From positions 51,536 through 115,535 of the forward strand of contig JBDTVS010000007.1 in the NCBI GenBank assembly GCA_040007095.1: a DNA stretch of 64,000 bases. Reading direction: 5' to 3'. Of the stretch, positions 1 through 7,395 are shown piece by piece. A program made the translations under genes and the position numbers. The notes under the pieces are model-generated. The model was not told the DNA's origin. It did no database searches and was given only the letters and a program-made list of their open reading frames with translations. Every line of letters starts with the position of its first letter. Position 1 is the first letter of the stretch. The DNA comes from JBDTVS01 sp040007095. Its GTDB lineage: Bacteria; Acidobacteriota; Vicinamibacteria; Vicinamibacterales; CAVVIG01.

Positions 1-55
1 TCCGGCAGAGGTAGTCCTCGATCTCGCGGCAGTAGTCGACGATTGGCTCACTCAA
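1..55 (-). CDS. Start of an unidentified protein, cut by the window edge
   Basis: The minus strand reads TTG AGT GAG CCA ATC and stays open to the window edge, giving LSEPIVDYCREIEDYLCR. This looks like the N-terminus of a conserved hypothetical protein of the kind beginning MSEPIV-YCREIEDYLC; that resemblance is from memory. The start is a TTG and no Shine-Dalgarno sequence is visible. Only 18 codons are inside the window, so the function cannot be given. It lies downstream of coaX on the same strand, with about 100 bases between. Confidence 0.45.
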   Translation of the reverse strand, partial: MSEPIVDYCREIEDYLCR

Positions 56-130
56 ATTGAAGTCGGAACTTGGAAGTTGGAACGCGTTGCAGAATCAACA
101 TCATTATCTTTGCCGGGAAATCTCGCGGTC

Positions 131-176
131 CCTTTCAGTTCTGACTTTTGAGCTTTCAGTTCGGGCGGCGTTTTTC
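131..176. repeat. R2 repeat overlapping the 3' end of coaX
   Basis: On the minus strand the end of coaX reads CGCCGCCCGAACTGAAAG and continues into CTCAAAAGTCAGAACTGAAAGG. The same block, in the same position relative to a gene end, recurs at 39936-39997 and, just after a stop codon, at 22478-22552. In this copy it encodes the last residues (RPN) and the TGA of coaX. Confidence 0.6.
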
Positions 177-962
177 ATCCGCCAGCGAGTGGTTCCGTTC
201 CCACACAATGCGAAGCCCGTGCAGCGTGAGGTCGGGGTCCACGTGTTGAATGAGCGACGTCTCGGGAGCGATCAGCTGGGCCAGACCACCGGTCGCGATG
301 CAGATCGTGTCCCCTCCCAGCTCGACGCTCATTCGGGTGATCAATCCTTCCACCATGCCCAGATATCCGTAGAACAGACCCGACTCGATCGCGCCGACGG
401 TCGACTGACCGATGACAGTCGCCGGCTTGCGCACGTCCACCCGCGGCAGCCGGGCGGCTCGCTGAAACAGCGCTTCCGCGGCGATCTGAGGTCCAGGGCA
501 AATCACACCGCCCAGGTACTCGCCCCTGGCCGTCACGGCATCGAAGGTCGTGGCAGTACCGAGATCGGCGACGATGAGCGGGCGAGTCGCAGATCGTCCG
601 TATCGCTCGAACGCGGCGAGACCGTTGGCGATGCGATCGGCCCCCACTTCCGCCGGGTTCTTGTACAGAATCGGCATGCCGGCGTTGGTCATCGGGTCGA
701 CAACCAGCGCGCCGCGCTGGAAGTACCGACGTGCCATACCTTCCATGATCGGCGTGAGCGGCGGAACCACCGAAGCCATGACCACGCCGGTGATCGCGCC
801 CAGCTCGATGTGCTCGTGCGCGAACAGCCCGGTGACCATCAGGCCGACTTCATCGGCGGTCCGTTCGCGCAGCGTCAGCAGACGCCAGCTCAGTAAGAGC
901 GTCGGTCCCTCGAACACGCCGAGCACGATGTTGGTATTGCCGACGTCTATCGCAAGGAGCAT
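156..962 (-). CDS. coaX: Type III pantothenate kinase
   Basis: CoaX phosphorylates pantothenate, the first step of coenzyme A synthesis. The protein (268 aa) opens with MLLAIDVGNTN, the ASKHA-fold phosphate-binding motif with its acidic residue at D6. It also has VGADRIANG near residues 107-115 and DLGTATTFD near 133-141, both typical of the type III family; the length fits. The frame is open to an ATG at 986, but family proteins begin at the MLLAID methionine, so 962 is chosen. The last codons and stop come from the dispersed repeat R2. It sits downstream of birA, a pairing common in bacteria (often as a birA-coaX unit). Confidence 0.93.
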   Translation of the reverse strand: MLLAIDVGNTNIVLGVFEGPTLLLSWRLLTLRERTADEVGLMVTGLFAHEHIELGAITGVVMASVVPPLTPIMEGMARRYFQRGALVVDPMTNAGMPILYKNPAEVGADRIANGLAAFERYGRSATRPLIVADLGTATTFDAVTARGEYLGGVICPGPQIAAEALFQRAARLPRVDVRKPATVIGQSTVGAIESGLFYGYLGMVEGLITRMSVELGGDTICIATGGLAQLIAPETSLIQHVDPDLTLHGLRIVWERNHSLADEKRRPN

Positions 963-1011
963 GGAGTCAGTCGCCACTTCGCCCACACATTCCCGGCATT
1001 TCCGGCATTTC

Positions 1012-1100
1012 CGACATGGACCATATGCGCGTTCCTCGCGCCGTGTGAACCGGGCGCCGCTTCGAAATATCCACCACCGAGCCTCAGAGACACGGCTTTA
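1012..1100. repeat. Partial copy of the R1 structured repeat
   Basis: The stretch with CATATGCGCGTTCCTCGCGC and CCGGGCGCCGC followed by CGAGCCTCAGAGACACGG aligns with the right half of the R1 copy at 54951-55111 (CGATATGCGCACTCCTCGCG, CCGGGCGCCGC, CGAACCTCTGAGACTGG). The left half and outer arm are not evident, so this is a decayed or partial copy. It lies between birA and coaX. Confidence 0.5.
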
Positions 1101-1118
1101 GCCGGACTACGACGGTCC
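1085..1118. repeat. R4 hairpin (CGGCTTTAGCCG)
   Basis: A short palindrome, CGGCTTTAGCCG, followed by GACTACGACGGTCC. It belongs with the GTCCGGCTTCAGCCGGAC hairpins at 1986-2012 and 56409-56535. It lies between birA and coaX, where it could terminate birA transcription, but no T-run follows. Confidence 0.45.
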
Positions 1119-1141
1119 AACGGAAAGCGGCGCCTGCGGAT

Positions 1142-1954
1142 TCAGCGATCGAGCCAGGTGAGTGCGCCGCCGACGATTCGTTCAACGCGATCGCCGACGC
1201 GGACGAGCAACGCACCGTGATTGTCGATGCCATGCGTCACTCCGGATTGCCGTCCCACCGGGGTGTCCCATTCGACGCGGGTGCCACGACTCGACGGCGA
1301 ACGGCTGCGCCACGCGTCGAGGATAGCATCGAACCGGCCGCTCAAGAGATCCTGGTGCCGCCGTGCGACCGCGGCGATCGTCTCCGCACAGAGCGCCGCG
1401 CGATCGACGGGACGCCCCAGCTCCGACTCGATTGATGTGGCGCGGTAGTCCGCGCCCGGTGGCCAGACGCGCGCGCTCACGTTGACCCCGTAGCCGAGCA
1501 CGACGCAGCCCGAGTCGCCGGCCGCCGACTCGGCCAGGATCCCGCACAGCTTGCGCCGGCCCACCTGCAGATCGTTCGGCCATTTGATCTCGGCGCGCAG
1601 CGCCGTCCGGGCTTCGACAGCTTCCGCCAGCGCGACGCCGGCGGCCAGCGTCACCAGACTCGTCGCGCGTACATCGTCGGTCTTTTCTCGCGAGTCAAGA
1701 AGGACGATCGACACGTATAGCCCGCTCCCAGGCGGCGAATGCCAGCGATGGCCTCGACGTCCACGGCCCGCGGTCTGCTCGTCCGCGATGACGACGATGC
1801 CCTCGGCGTCTCGGCCGGCGGCGAGCGCCAGCGCGATGTCGTTGGTGGATCCGGTCCGGTTGAAAAAGACCACCCGGCGGCAGAGGGGCGCGAGCCGGTC
1901 GCCCGCGGCCTCAAACGCCTCGGCGAACTCGACCGGGAGCGGATCTGGTCCCAT
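1142..1954 (-). CDS. birA: Biotin--[acetyl-CoA-carboxylase] ligase
   Basis: BirA makes biotinyl-AMP and transfers biotin to the carrier lysine of acetyl-CoA carboxylase. The motif GRGRRGHRW near residues 63-71 is the biotinyl-AMP-binding loop, and IKWPNDLQVGRRKLCGILAE is the conserved catalytic core. There is no N-terminal DNA-binding helix-turn-helix, so this is a class I, non-repressor ligase of about 270 aa. The frame begins TTG ATG; the ATG at 1954 is preferred. It is followed by coaX and preceded by nadC on the same strand. Confidence 0.92.
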   Translation of the reverse strand: MGPDPLPVEFAEAFEAAGDRLAPLCRRVVFFNRTGSTNDIALALAAGRDAEGIVVIADEQTAGRGRRGHRWHSPPGSGLYVSIVLLDSREKTDDVRATSLVTLAAGVALAEAVEARTALRAEIKWPNDLQVGRRKLCGILAESAAGDSGCVVLGYGVNVSARVWPPGADYRATSIESELGRPVDRAALCAETIAAVARRHQDLLSGRFDAILDAWRSRSPSSRGTRVEWDTPVGRQSGVTHGIDNHGALLVRVGDRVERIVGGALTWLDR

Positions 1955-1985
1955 CAAGTGGCCGGAAGGCCGTCCGGCACCTGGA

Positions 1986-2012
1986 CGTAGTGTCCGGCTT
2001 CAGCCGGACCGT
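1986..2012. repeat. R4 hairpin (GTCCGGCTTCAGCCGGAC)
   Basis: A perfect 7-bp stem (GTCCGGC/GCCGGAC) around a TTCA loop, preceded by GTAGT. It sits between nadC (ends 2069) and birA (starts 1954). It recurs at 56502-56519 in almost the same sequence, so it is a dispersed element rather than a chance hairpin. Confidence 0.6.
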
Positions 2013-2068
2013 GACAGACCCGATGACCAAGCATTTCGAGGAGTCCGTGCGGCATGGCTGGCGGACTC

Positions 2069-2911
2069 TTAAAACGGCTCGATTTCAAAGCTGATGTCGA
2101 TCGCCGGCGCTGAATGGGTCAGCGCGCCAACCGAGACGTAGTCGGCGCCGGTCGCGGCCAACTCGGGGATCCGTTCGAGCGTCACGCCGCCGGAAATCTC
2201 GATCTTCGCGCGGCCCCGCGTGCGCCGGACGGCCTCGACGATCTCTTCCGTTGACATGTTGTCGACCAGCACGGTCTCGGCCGTCGAGGCCAGCGCTTCG
2301 TCGAGCTCGGCCAGGGTCTGCACCTCGACCTCGATGGGGAGGCCGCGATGCCTCTCGCGCACACGGGCAATCGCGGCGCTCACGCCGCCCGCGAGTCGGA
2401 CGTGGTTGTCTTTGATCAGCACCGCATCGAAGAGGCCGATGCGATGGTTGGTCGCGCCGCCGGCGCGGACGGCATATTTCTCCAGGCTCCGCAGCGTCGG
2501 GGTCGTCTTGCGCGTGTCGAGAATCGTGATGCCGCCGGCAGCCGCCTCCACGCAGCGCCGAGCGCGGGTCGCGACTCCCGAGAGACGCTGCAGGAAATTG
2601 AGCGCCGTGCGCTCCCCGACAAGCAAAGTGGACGCTGCCCCCACGACAATGGCGACAACCTCGCCTGCCGCGCACCAATCGCCATCGCGCCGGGCGAGAT
2701 CCACTTGCACATCAGCGTCGACCTGACGAAACACCTCGACGGCGACGTCCATGCCGGCCAGCACACAATCGGCTTTGACAAGAAAGATGCCGCGTGCGCG
2801 CTGGTCGGGACTGACCGTCGCGCCGGTCGTGATATCGCCGGCGCCGACGTCTTCGGCGAGCGCCCGCCGGACGATGTCGCGATACTCGGATGGATCGAGT
2901 GGTGTCAGCAA
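2069..2911 (-). CDS. nadC: Nicotinate-nucleotide pyrophosphorylase (carboxylating)
   Basis: NadC converts quinolinate and PRPP to nicotinate mononucleotide in de novo NAD synthesis. Typical motifs are EDVGAGDITT, TRKTTPTLRSLEKYAV, GGATNHRIGLFDAVLIKDNH, EVEVQTLAE and ISGGVTLERIPELAATGADY. The frame stays open to 3325, but the upstream part is unlike NadC and overlaps valS. The likely start is a TTG at 2911 with AGGGGA seven bases upstream, giving 280 aa, the normal length. That Shine-Dalgarno sequence lies in the outer arm of an R1 repeat, so the repeat seems to have replaced the native leader. Confidence 0.9.
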   Translation of the reverse strand: MLTPLDPSEYRDIVRRALAEDVGAGDITTGATVSPDQRARGIFLVKADCVLAGMDVAVEVFRQVDADVQVDLARRDGDWCAAGEVVAIVVGAASTLLVGERTALNFLQRLSGVATRARRCVEAAAGGITILDTRKTTPTLRSLEKYAVRAGGATNHRIGLFDAVLIKDNHVRLAGGVSAAIARVRERHRGLPIEVEVQTLAELDEALASTAETVLVDNMSTEEIVEAVRRTRGRAKIEISGGVTLERIPELAATGADYVSVGALTHSAPAIDISFEIEPF

Positions 2912-2915
2912 CGCC

Positions 2916-3077
2916 AGTCCCCTGGCAGGGTGATACGTCGCACAAGTCCCGGAGCGCGGCGCCCGGATCGCAAGGCGCGACGAGCGAGAATACTGGACAT
3001 ATTCGAGGGAGTCGCAACGCGGCGAGGCGGGATGCCCCGCCCGGGAATCATGTGACGCATCACGCTTCCAGGGGACT
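2916..3077. repeat. R1 structured intergenic element, copy A
   Basis: The outer inverted repeat pairs 2916-2952 (AGTCCCCTGGCAGGGTGATA...) with 3041-3077. The 23 innermost arm bases match at 18 positions. Inside are GGCGCC...GGCGC, a hairpin GAATA-ctggaca-TATTC at 2988-3004, and GGCGGG-atgc-CCCGCC. The element occupies all the space between the valS stop codon (it overlaps two of its bases) and the nadC start, and supplies the nadC Shine-Dalgarno sequence. Other copies are at 52847-53073 and 54951-55111, the latter in opposite orientation. Confidence 0.75.
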
Positions 3078-5832
3078 AGCTCTGAACGACTGGCACTGCC
3101 GGTTCGTACCCGGCGACCAGGATCTCGCGAGGCTCGCCTGGCGCTCCAACGGTCGTCTCGAATGCCCGAACCCGGAGCGCCGAGCGTAGATCGGCATCGA
3201 CCAACGACATCAGTTCCGATTTCTCGGTATCGACCTTCACGATGACCTTGGTGATGAATACCTTCAGCGGCTGCTTGGCTTCGGAGCGTTGCTTCCGCAC
3301 CTCGAACAGCACATCGGTCGCCCACTCATAGATCGCCTGATCGGACTCACCGGTCCCGGCGCTCGCAGGCAGGCCGGCCCTTGGGTCTCCGGTGCCACTG
3401 ATGGATGGCGCGGCAATCGTCACCTCTCCCGTGCCGGTTGTTGACGTCGCGTCGCCGCTCTCGCCCAGCAGCGAATCGAGCTCGCTGACCACCGGCCAGG
3501 CCGCGACGTGAATCGACCCGTTCTGCCACCACGACCAGACTTCTTCAGTGACAAACGGCAGGAACGGCGCGAAGAGCCGCAGCAGCACGGACAGGGCCGC
3601 GGTCAATGCGGCATTCGCCGATCCCGCGCCGTCGGCGCCCTGTTCACCGTATCGTCGTCCCTTGACCAGCTCCAGATAGTCGTCGCAGAACTTCCAGAAG
3701 AAGCTCTCGGTTCGCTGGAGCGCGCGGGCATAGTCGTAGGCCTCGAACGCGGCGGTGGCCTCTTCGACCAGGTGCGAGAGGCTTCGAATCATCGCGCGAT
3801 CCACCGGCGCGACGATCGGGCCTTGCGGCGACGCAGCCCCCAGCGCGAACTTCGACGCGTTGAGCACCTTGATCGCCAGACGGCGCCCGACCTTCATCTG
3901 ACCGGGATCGAACGTCGTGTCGGTGCCCGGACGTCCGCTGGCGGCCCAGTACCGCACTCCGTCGGACCCGTGCTCCTCGAGCAGCGCCAGCGGTGTCACG
4001 ACGTTGCCCTTGGACTTCGACATCTTCTTGCGATCGGGGTCGAGCACCCAGCCGGAGATCGCCGCGTGCGCCCACGGCGTCTTGTCTTCCTCGAGGTGCG
4101 ACCTCAGCACCGTCGTGAACAGCCACGTCCGGATGATGTCGTGCGCCTGCGGCCGCAACTGCATCGGGAACGTCTTGGCGAACAGATCCGGATCGTCGGC
4201 CCACCCGCACACGATCTGCGGGGTGAGCGAGGAGGTCGCCCAGGTATCCATTACATCCGGATCGCCAATGAATCCGCCCGGCTGCCCCCGCTGCCCGGCG
4301 CGATACCCCTTCGGCACTTCCGTCGAGGGATCCATCGGCAGCTGATCGTCCTCGGCAAGAATCGGCGTCTCGTAGACGGTCCGGCCCGTCTCATCGAGCG
4401 GATACCAGACCGGGAACGGCACGCCGAAGAACCGCTGGCGGCTGATGCACCAGTCGCCATTCAGCCCGTTCACCCAATCCTCGTAACGCGTCCGCATGAA
4501 CGGCGGGTGCCATTCGATCTCGCGGCCGCGCGCGATCAGCTCGTGCTTGATGTCCACGGCTCTGATGAACCACTGGCGGCTGGTGATGATTTCAAGTGGA
4601 CGGTCACCCTTTTCGAAAAACTTTACCGGGTGAGTGATCGGCCGCGGCTCGCCGATGAGCGCGCCGTTCTCGCGTAACATCTCGACGATACGGGTGCGCG
4701 CTTTGACGGCCGAGAGTCCAACCAGCGTCTCGTAGTGGCGCTGAGCCCCGGTAGGGTCGAGCGAGTCCCACACTCCGGAATCCCACGCAATCGGGCCGAG
4801 CGTTCCGTTCGGCTGCATGATCGCCCGTACCGGCAGCGTCAGTTCGCGCCACCATGTGACGTCGGTCGTATCGCCGAAGGTGCACACCATCGCGATGCCG
4901 CTGCCCTTTTCGGGATCGGCGAGTGGATGGGAACGCACGCGGATCAGCGTGCGGAACAACGGGGTCTCGAAATACTTATCGAATAGGCCCTGATAACGCA
5001 CGTCGTCGGGATGCGCGACCAGGGCCACGCACGCCGGAATCAGCTCGGGACGCGTGGTCTCGATCTCGACCGCCCCTTCCCCACCGACGCGCGAAAAGCG
5101 GATGCGGTGATACGCGCCAGGCATCTCGCGGTCCTCGAGCTCCGCCTGCGCCACCGCCGTTTTGAAATCGACGTCCCAGAGCGTCGGCGCTTCGAGCTGA
5201 TACGCACGAGAAACGACGTTGCCAAACGGCCGCGCCAGCGGCTTTTTGACCAGCTTCAGGAAGGCGAGCTGTGACACATGCTGCGCGCGTTTACTGATCG
5301 TCGCGTAGGTCAGCGCCCAGTCGACGGAAAGGCCGAGCGTCTTCCAGAGCCGCTCGAACGCCTTTTCGTCCTCGGCGGTCAGGCGGTTGCAGAGCTCGAT
5401 AAAATTCGGGCGCGATACCGAGATCGGCTGCTTGGCAGGCGTGCTCGGGGGCACGAACGACGGATCGTAGGGCAGCGACGGATCGCACCGCACGCCGTAG
5501 TAGTTCTGCACGCGGCGCTCGGTCGGCAGCCCGTTGTCGTCCCAACCCATGGGATAGAACACGGCCTTGCCCCGCATGCGCTGAAACCGGGCGATGAGGT
5601 CCGTATGCGTGAACGAGAACACATGTCCGACGTGCAGCGATCCACTGACGGTCGGCGGCGGGGTGTCGATCGAATACACGTCGCTGCGCGGGCGGGTGCG
5701 GTCGAAGCGGTAGACGCCCGTCTCCTCCCAGAGCGGCGCCCATCTGGCCTCCAGACCCTCGAGGGCGGGCTTTTCCGGCAGGCGAAGACGGCCCGGATCC
5801 AGGCTCGTCAACGAACGCGACGATGATGGCAT
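3076..5832 (-). CDS. valS: Valyl-tRNA synthetase
   Basis: ValRS charges tRNA-Val. This is a class I synthetase of 918 aa with the HIGH-type motif HVGH at residues 67-70 and KMSKS at about 603-607. An editing (CP1) domain lies between, and an anticodon-binding helical region follows. The signature GLPTERRVQNYYGVRCDPS and the lack of the usual long C-terminal coiled coil suggest the shorter ValRS lineage rather than the E. coli type; this subtype call is from memory. A Ser/Thr/Gly-rich insert lies near residues 790-830. It is 12 bases downstream of the response-regulator gene. Confidence 0.95.
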   Translation of the reverse strand: MPSSSRSLTSLDPGRLRLPEKPALEGLEARWAPLWEETGVYRFDRTRPRSDVYSIDTPPPTVSGSLHVGHVFSFTHTDLIARFQRMRGKAVFYPMGWDDNGLPTERRVQNYYGVRCDPSLPYDPSFVPPSTPAKQPISVSRPNFIELCNRLTAEDEKAFERLWKTLGLSVDWALTYATISKRAQHVSQLAFLKLVKKPLARPFGNVVSRAYQLEAPTLWDVDFKTAVAQAELEDREMPGAYHRIRFSRVGGEGAVEIETTRPELIPACVALVAHPDDVRYQGLFDKYFETPLFRTLIRVRSHPLADPEKGSGIAMVCTFGDTTDVTWWRELTLPVRAIMQPNGTLGPIAWDSGVWDSLDPTGAQRHYETLVGLSAVKARTRIVEMLRENGALIGEPRPITHPVKFFEKGDRPLEIITSRQWFIRAVDIKHELIARGREIEWHPPFMRTRYEDWVNGLNGDWCISRQRFFGVPFPVWYPLDETGRTVYETPILAEDDQLPMDPSTEVPKGYRAGQRGQPGGFIGDPDVMDTWATSSLTPQIVCGWADDPDLFAKTFPMQLRPQAHDIIRTWLFTTVLRSHLEEDKTPWAHAAISGWVLDPDRKKMSKSKGNVVTPLALLEEHGSDGVRYWAASGRPGTDTTFDPGQMKVGRRLAIKVLNASKFALGAASPQGPIVAPVDRAMIRSLSHLVEEATAAFEAYDYARALQRTESFFWKFCDDYLELVKGRRYGEQGADGAGSANAALTAALSVLLRLFAPFLPFVTEEVWSWWQNGSIHVAAWPVVSELDSLLGESGDATSTTGTGEVTIAAPSISGTGDPRAGLPASAGTGESDQAIYEWATDVLFEVRKQRSEAKQPLKVFITKVIVKVDTEKSELMSLVDADLRSALRVRAFETTVGAPGEPREILVAGYEPAVPVVQS

Positions 5833-5844
5833 CCGGCGATCGTA

Positions 5845-6936
5845 TTACAAGTCCTTGATCGCGGCCTTGATGCGGTCGATCTCTTCGAGGACCAGCCGCG
5901 CGACGATCGGCGACACGACTTCGGCGGTGGTCTCGTGCACCGCGCGCTCGGAGAGGCGCTCGAGCACCCGCTCGGCCACGCGCTCGACCAGTTCGTCGGT
6001 CACGATCGGCGGTCGCACCCACGCGGCCATATTCGCCGGCGCCGCGCCCGGTTCTTCGGCCGCAAGAAGGGTCGCGAACGCGTCGGCCAATGCGGGCATC
6101 GCGGGCTTCTCCACGGCGGGCGAAGGCGGCGAGGCCGGCGCGCCGACTGACGGCGACGCAATGTGGGCGGCTGCTGCTGGTATCGACGGCGGCGGAGCAG
6201 CCACGCGGTGCGCTTCGGTGGGCGGCCCGAGAAACGAGGGCAGCTGCCTGTCCGAGAGGGGCGGCAGTTCGATGTCCCAGAGATTGTCCGCCTCTTCAGC
6301 CGCGGCGGTGGGCGGAACGGGGGGCGGCGTGAACGGCGGAGCGGTGCCCGCGTCTTCCTCAACCGGCTCCGGCGCAACCATCACTCGCTGCGCCGCTGGC
6401 AAGTTGGCAAACGCTTCATCGAGCCGGTCGAAGAAGTCCCCCATCGACTCTGACGCAGACGCCGGTACAGGTGCGGCGGCGGACGCGGGCACGGCTGCGG
6501 CCTGCTCCGGTGCGGAAACCGGCGCCGGTCGGGAGGCGAGCGGCTCTGGGCCGGAGGCCCCGGCGCGAGGCCGCGCCAGCAGCTCTTTCACGCGAGCGAT
6601 GACCAGCTGCGGATCGAAGGGTTTCGCGAGCACACCGTCGCAGCGCGCTTCGTCGGCTTTGTGCTGGTCGATCGGTTCGAACGCCCCGGTCAGCAGGATC
6701 ACGGGGATGTGCGACAGCCGTGGCGAGTGCTTGACGTAGCTCGACACCTCGTAACCGGTCTTGAACGGCATCCCGACGTCGGCGAGCACGATGTCGGGCG
6801 GCTGCTCCTCGATGCGCGCGATGGCGGCGTTGCCGTCCCCCACAGCAACGACGCGCACGTCCTCGTCGGCGAACGTCAGTTCGATGACGCGCTGAATCGT
6901 CGGGCTGTCGTCGGCTAGCAGAAGAGTCGCTGTCAT
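5845..6936 (-). CDS. Response regulator with long Ala/Pro-rich tail
   Basis: The receiver domain covers residues 1-120: acidic pair D9-D10, phosphoacceptor D53 in LADVGMP, the switch Thr in LLTGA and Lys in LAKPFDP. It is followed by about 170 residues rich in Ala and Pro, probably disordered, and a charged helix near the C-terminus (ERVAERVLERLSERAV). There is no DNA-binding or enzyme domain, so output is likely through protein contacts. Similar receivers with a C-terminal helix occur in deltaproteobacterial and acidobacterial motility or polarity systems; that parallel is inference. No cognate kinase is adjacent. valS follows after 12 bases. Confidence 0.85.
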   Translation of the reverse strand: MTATLLLADDSPTIQRVIELTFADEDVRVVAVGDGNAAIARIEEQPPDIVLADVGMPFKTGYEVSSYVKHSPRLSHIPVILLTGAFEPIDQHKADEARCDGVLAKPFDPQLVIARVKELLARPRAGASGPEPLASRPAPVSAPEQAAAVPASAAAPVPASASESMGDFFDRLDEAFANLPAAQRVMVAPEPVEEDAGTAPPFTPPPVPPTAAAEEADNLWDIELPPLSDRQLPSFLGPPTEAHRVAAPPPSIPAAAAHIASPSVGAPASPPSPAVEKPAMPALADAFATLLAAEEPGAAPANMAAWVRPPIVTDELVERVAERVLERLSERAVHETTAEVVSPIVARLVLEEIDRIKAAIKDL

Positions 6937-6968
6937 CGTCGTGTTATCGGCTGGGATGACGGAAATGT

Positions 6969-7379
6969 TTAGACCCGGGCGCGCACGTGGAGGTTGATGA
7001 AGTCCACAATCTCCTGCATTCCCGTGCCGGGCAGAAAAATACCTTTCACACCGATCGCCTTCAGTTTGGGAATATCGACGTCAGGAATGATGCCACCAAT
7101 CAGCACCAGCACGTCGTCCAGTCCGTTCTGCCTGAGCAATTCCATGAGCCGGGGCACGATATGGTTGTGCGCCCCGGAAAGGATTGAGAGGCCGATGACG
7201 TCGGCGTCTTCCTGCAGCGAGGCGGTCGCGATCTGCTCGGGGGTCTGGCGCAGCCCGGTGTAGATCACCTCCATGCCGGCGTCGCGCAGGGCCCGCGCGA
7301 TGACTTTCGCTCCGCGATCGTGGCCGTCGAGGCCTGGCTTGGCAATCACCACCCGGATTTTTCGGTCCACGCGCAACTG
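6969..7379 (-). CDS. B12-binding small subunit of acyl-CoA mutase (methylmalonyl-CoA mutase type)
   Basis: This is the cobalamin-binding domain of a split B12-dependent mutase, about 136 aa. It has the histidine-ligand motif GLDGHDRGAKVIA (DxHxxG), then GLSILSGAHN and GGIIPDVD for the nucleotide tail. The frame is open upstream but would overlap the catalytic subunit; a TTG at 7379 is preceded by GAGGGAG at five bases, with a GTG at 7373 as alternative. It begins only 16 bases after the stop of the catalytic subunit, so the two are probably translated together. Confidence 0.88.
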   Translation of the reverse strand, partial: QLRVDRKIRVVIAKPGLDGHDRGAKVIARALRDAGMEVIYTGLRQTPEQIATASLQEDADVIGLSILSGAHNHIVPRLMELLRQNGLDDVLVLIGGIIPDVDIPKLKAIGVKGIFLPGTGMQEIVDFINLHVRARV

Positions 7380-7395
7380 TACTCCCTCAGGGTCC

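Noticed and set aside
2912..3325. N-terminal extension of nadC
   Set aside because: It translates an R1 repeat and overlaps the end of valS; the family starts at the TTG at 2911.
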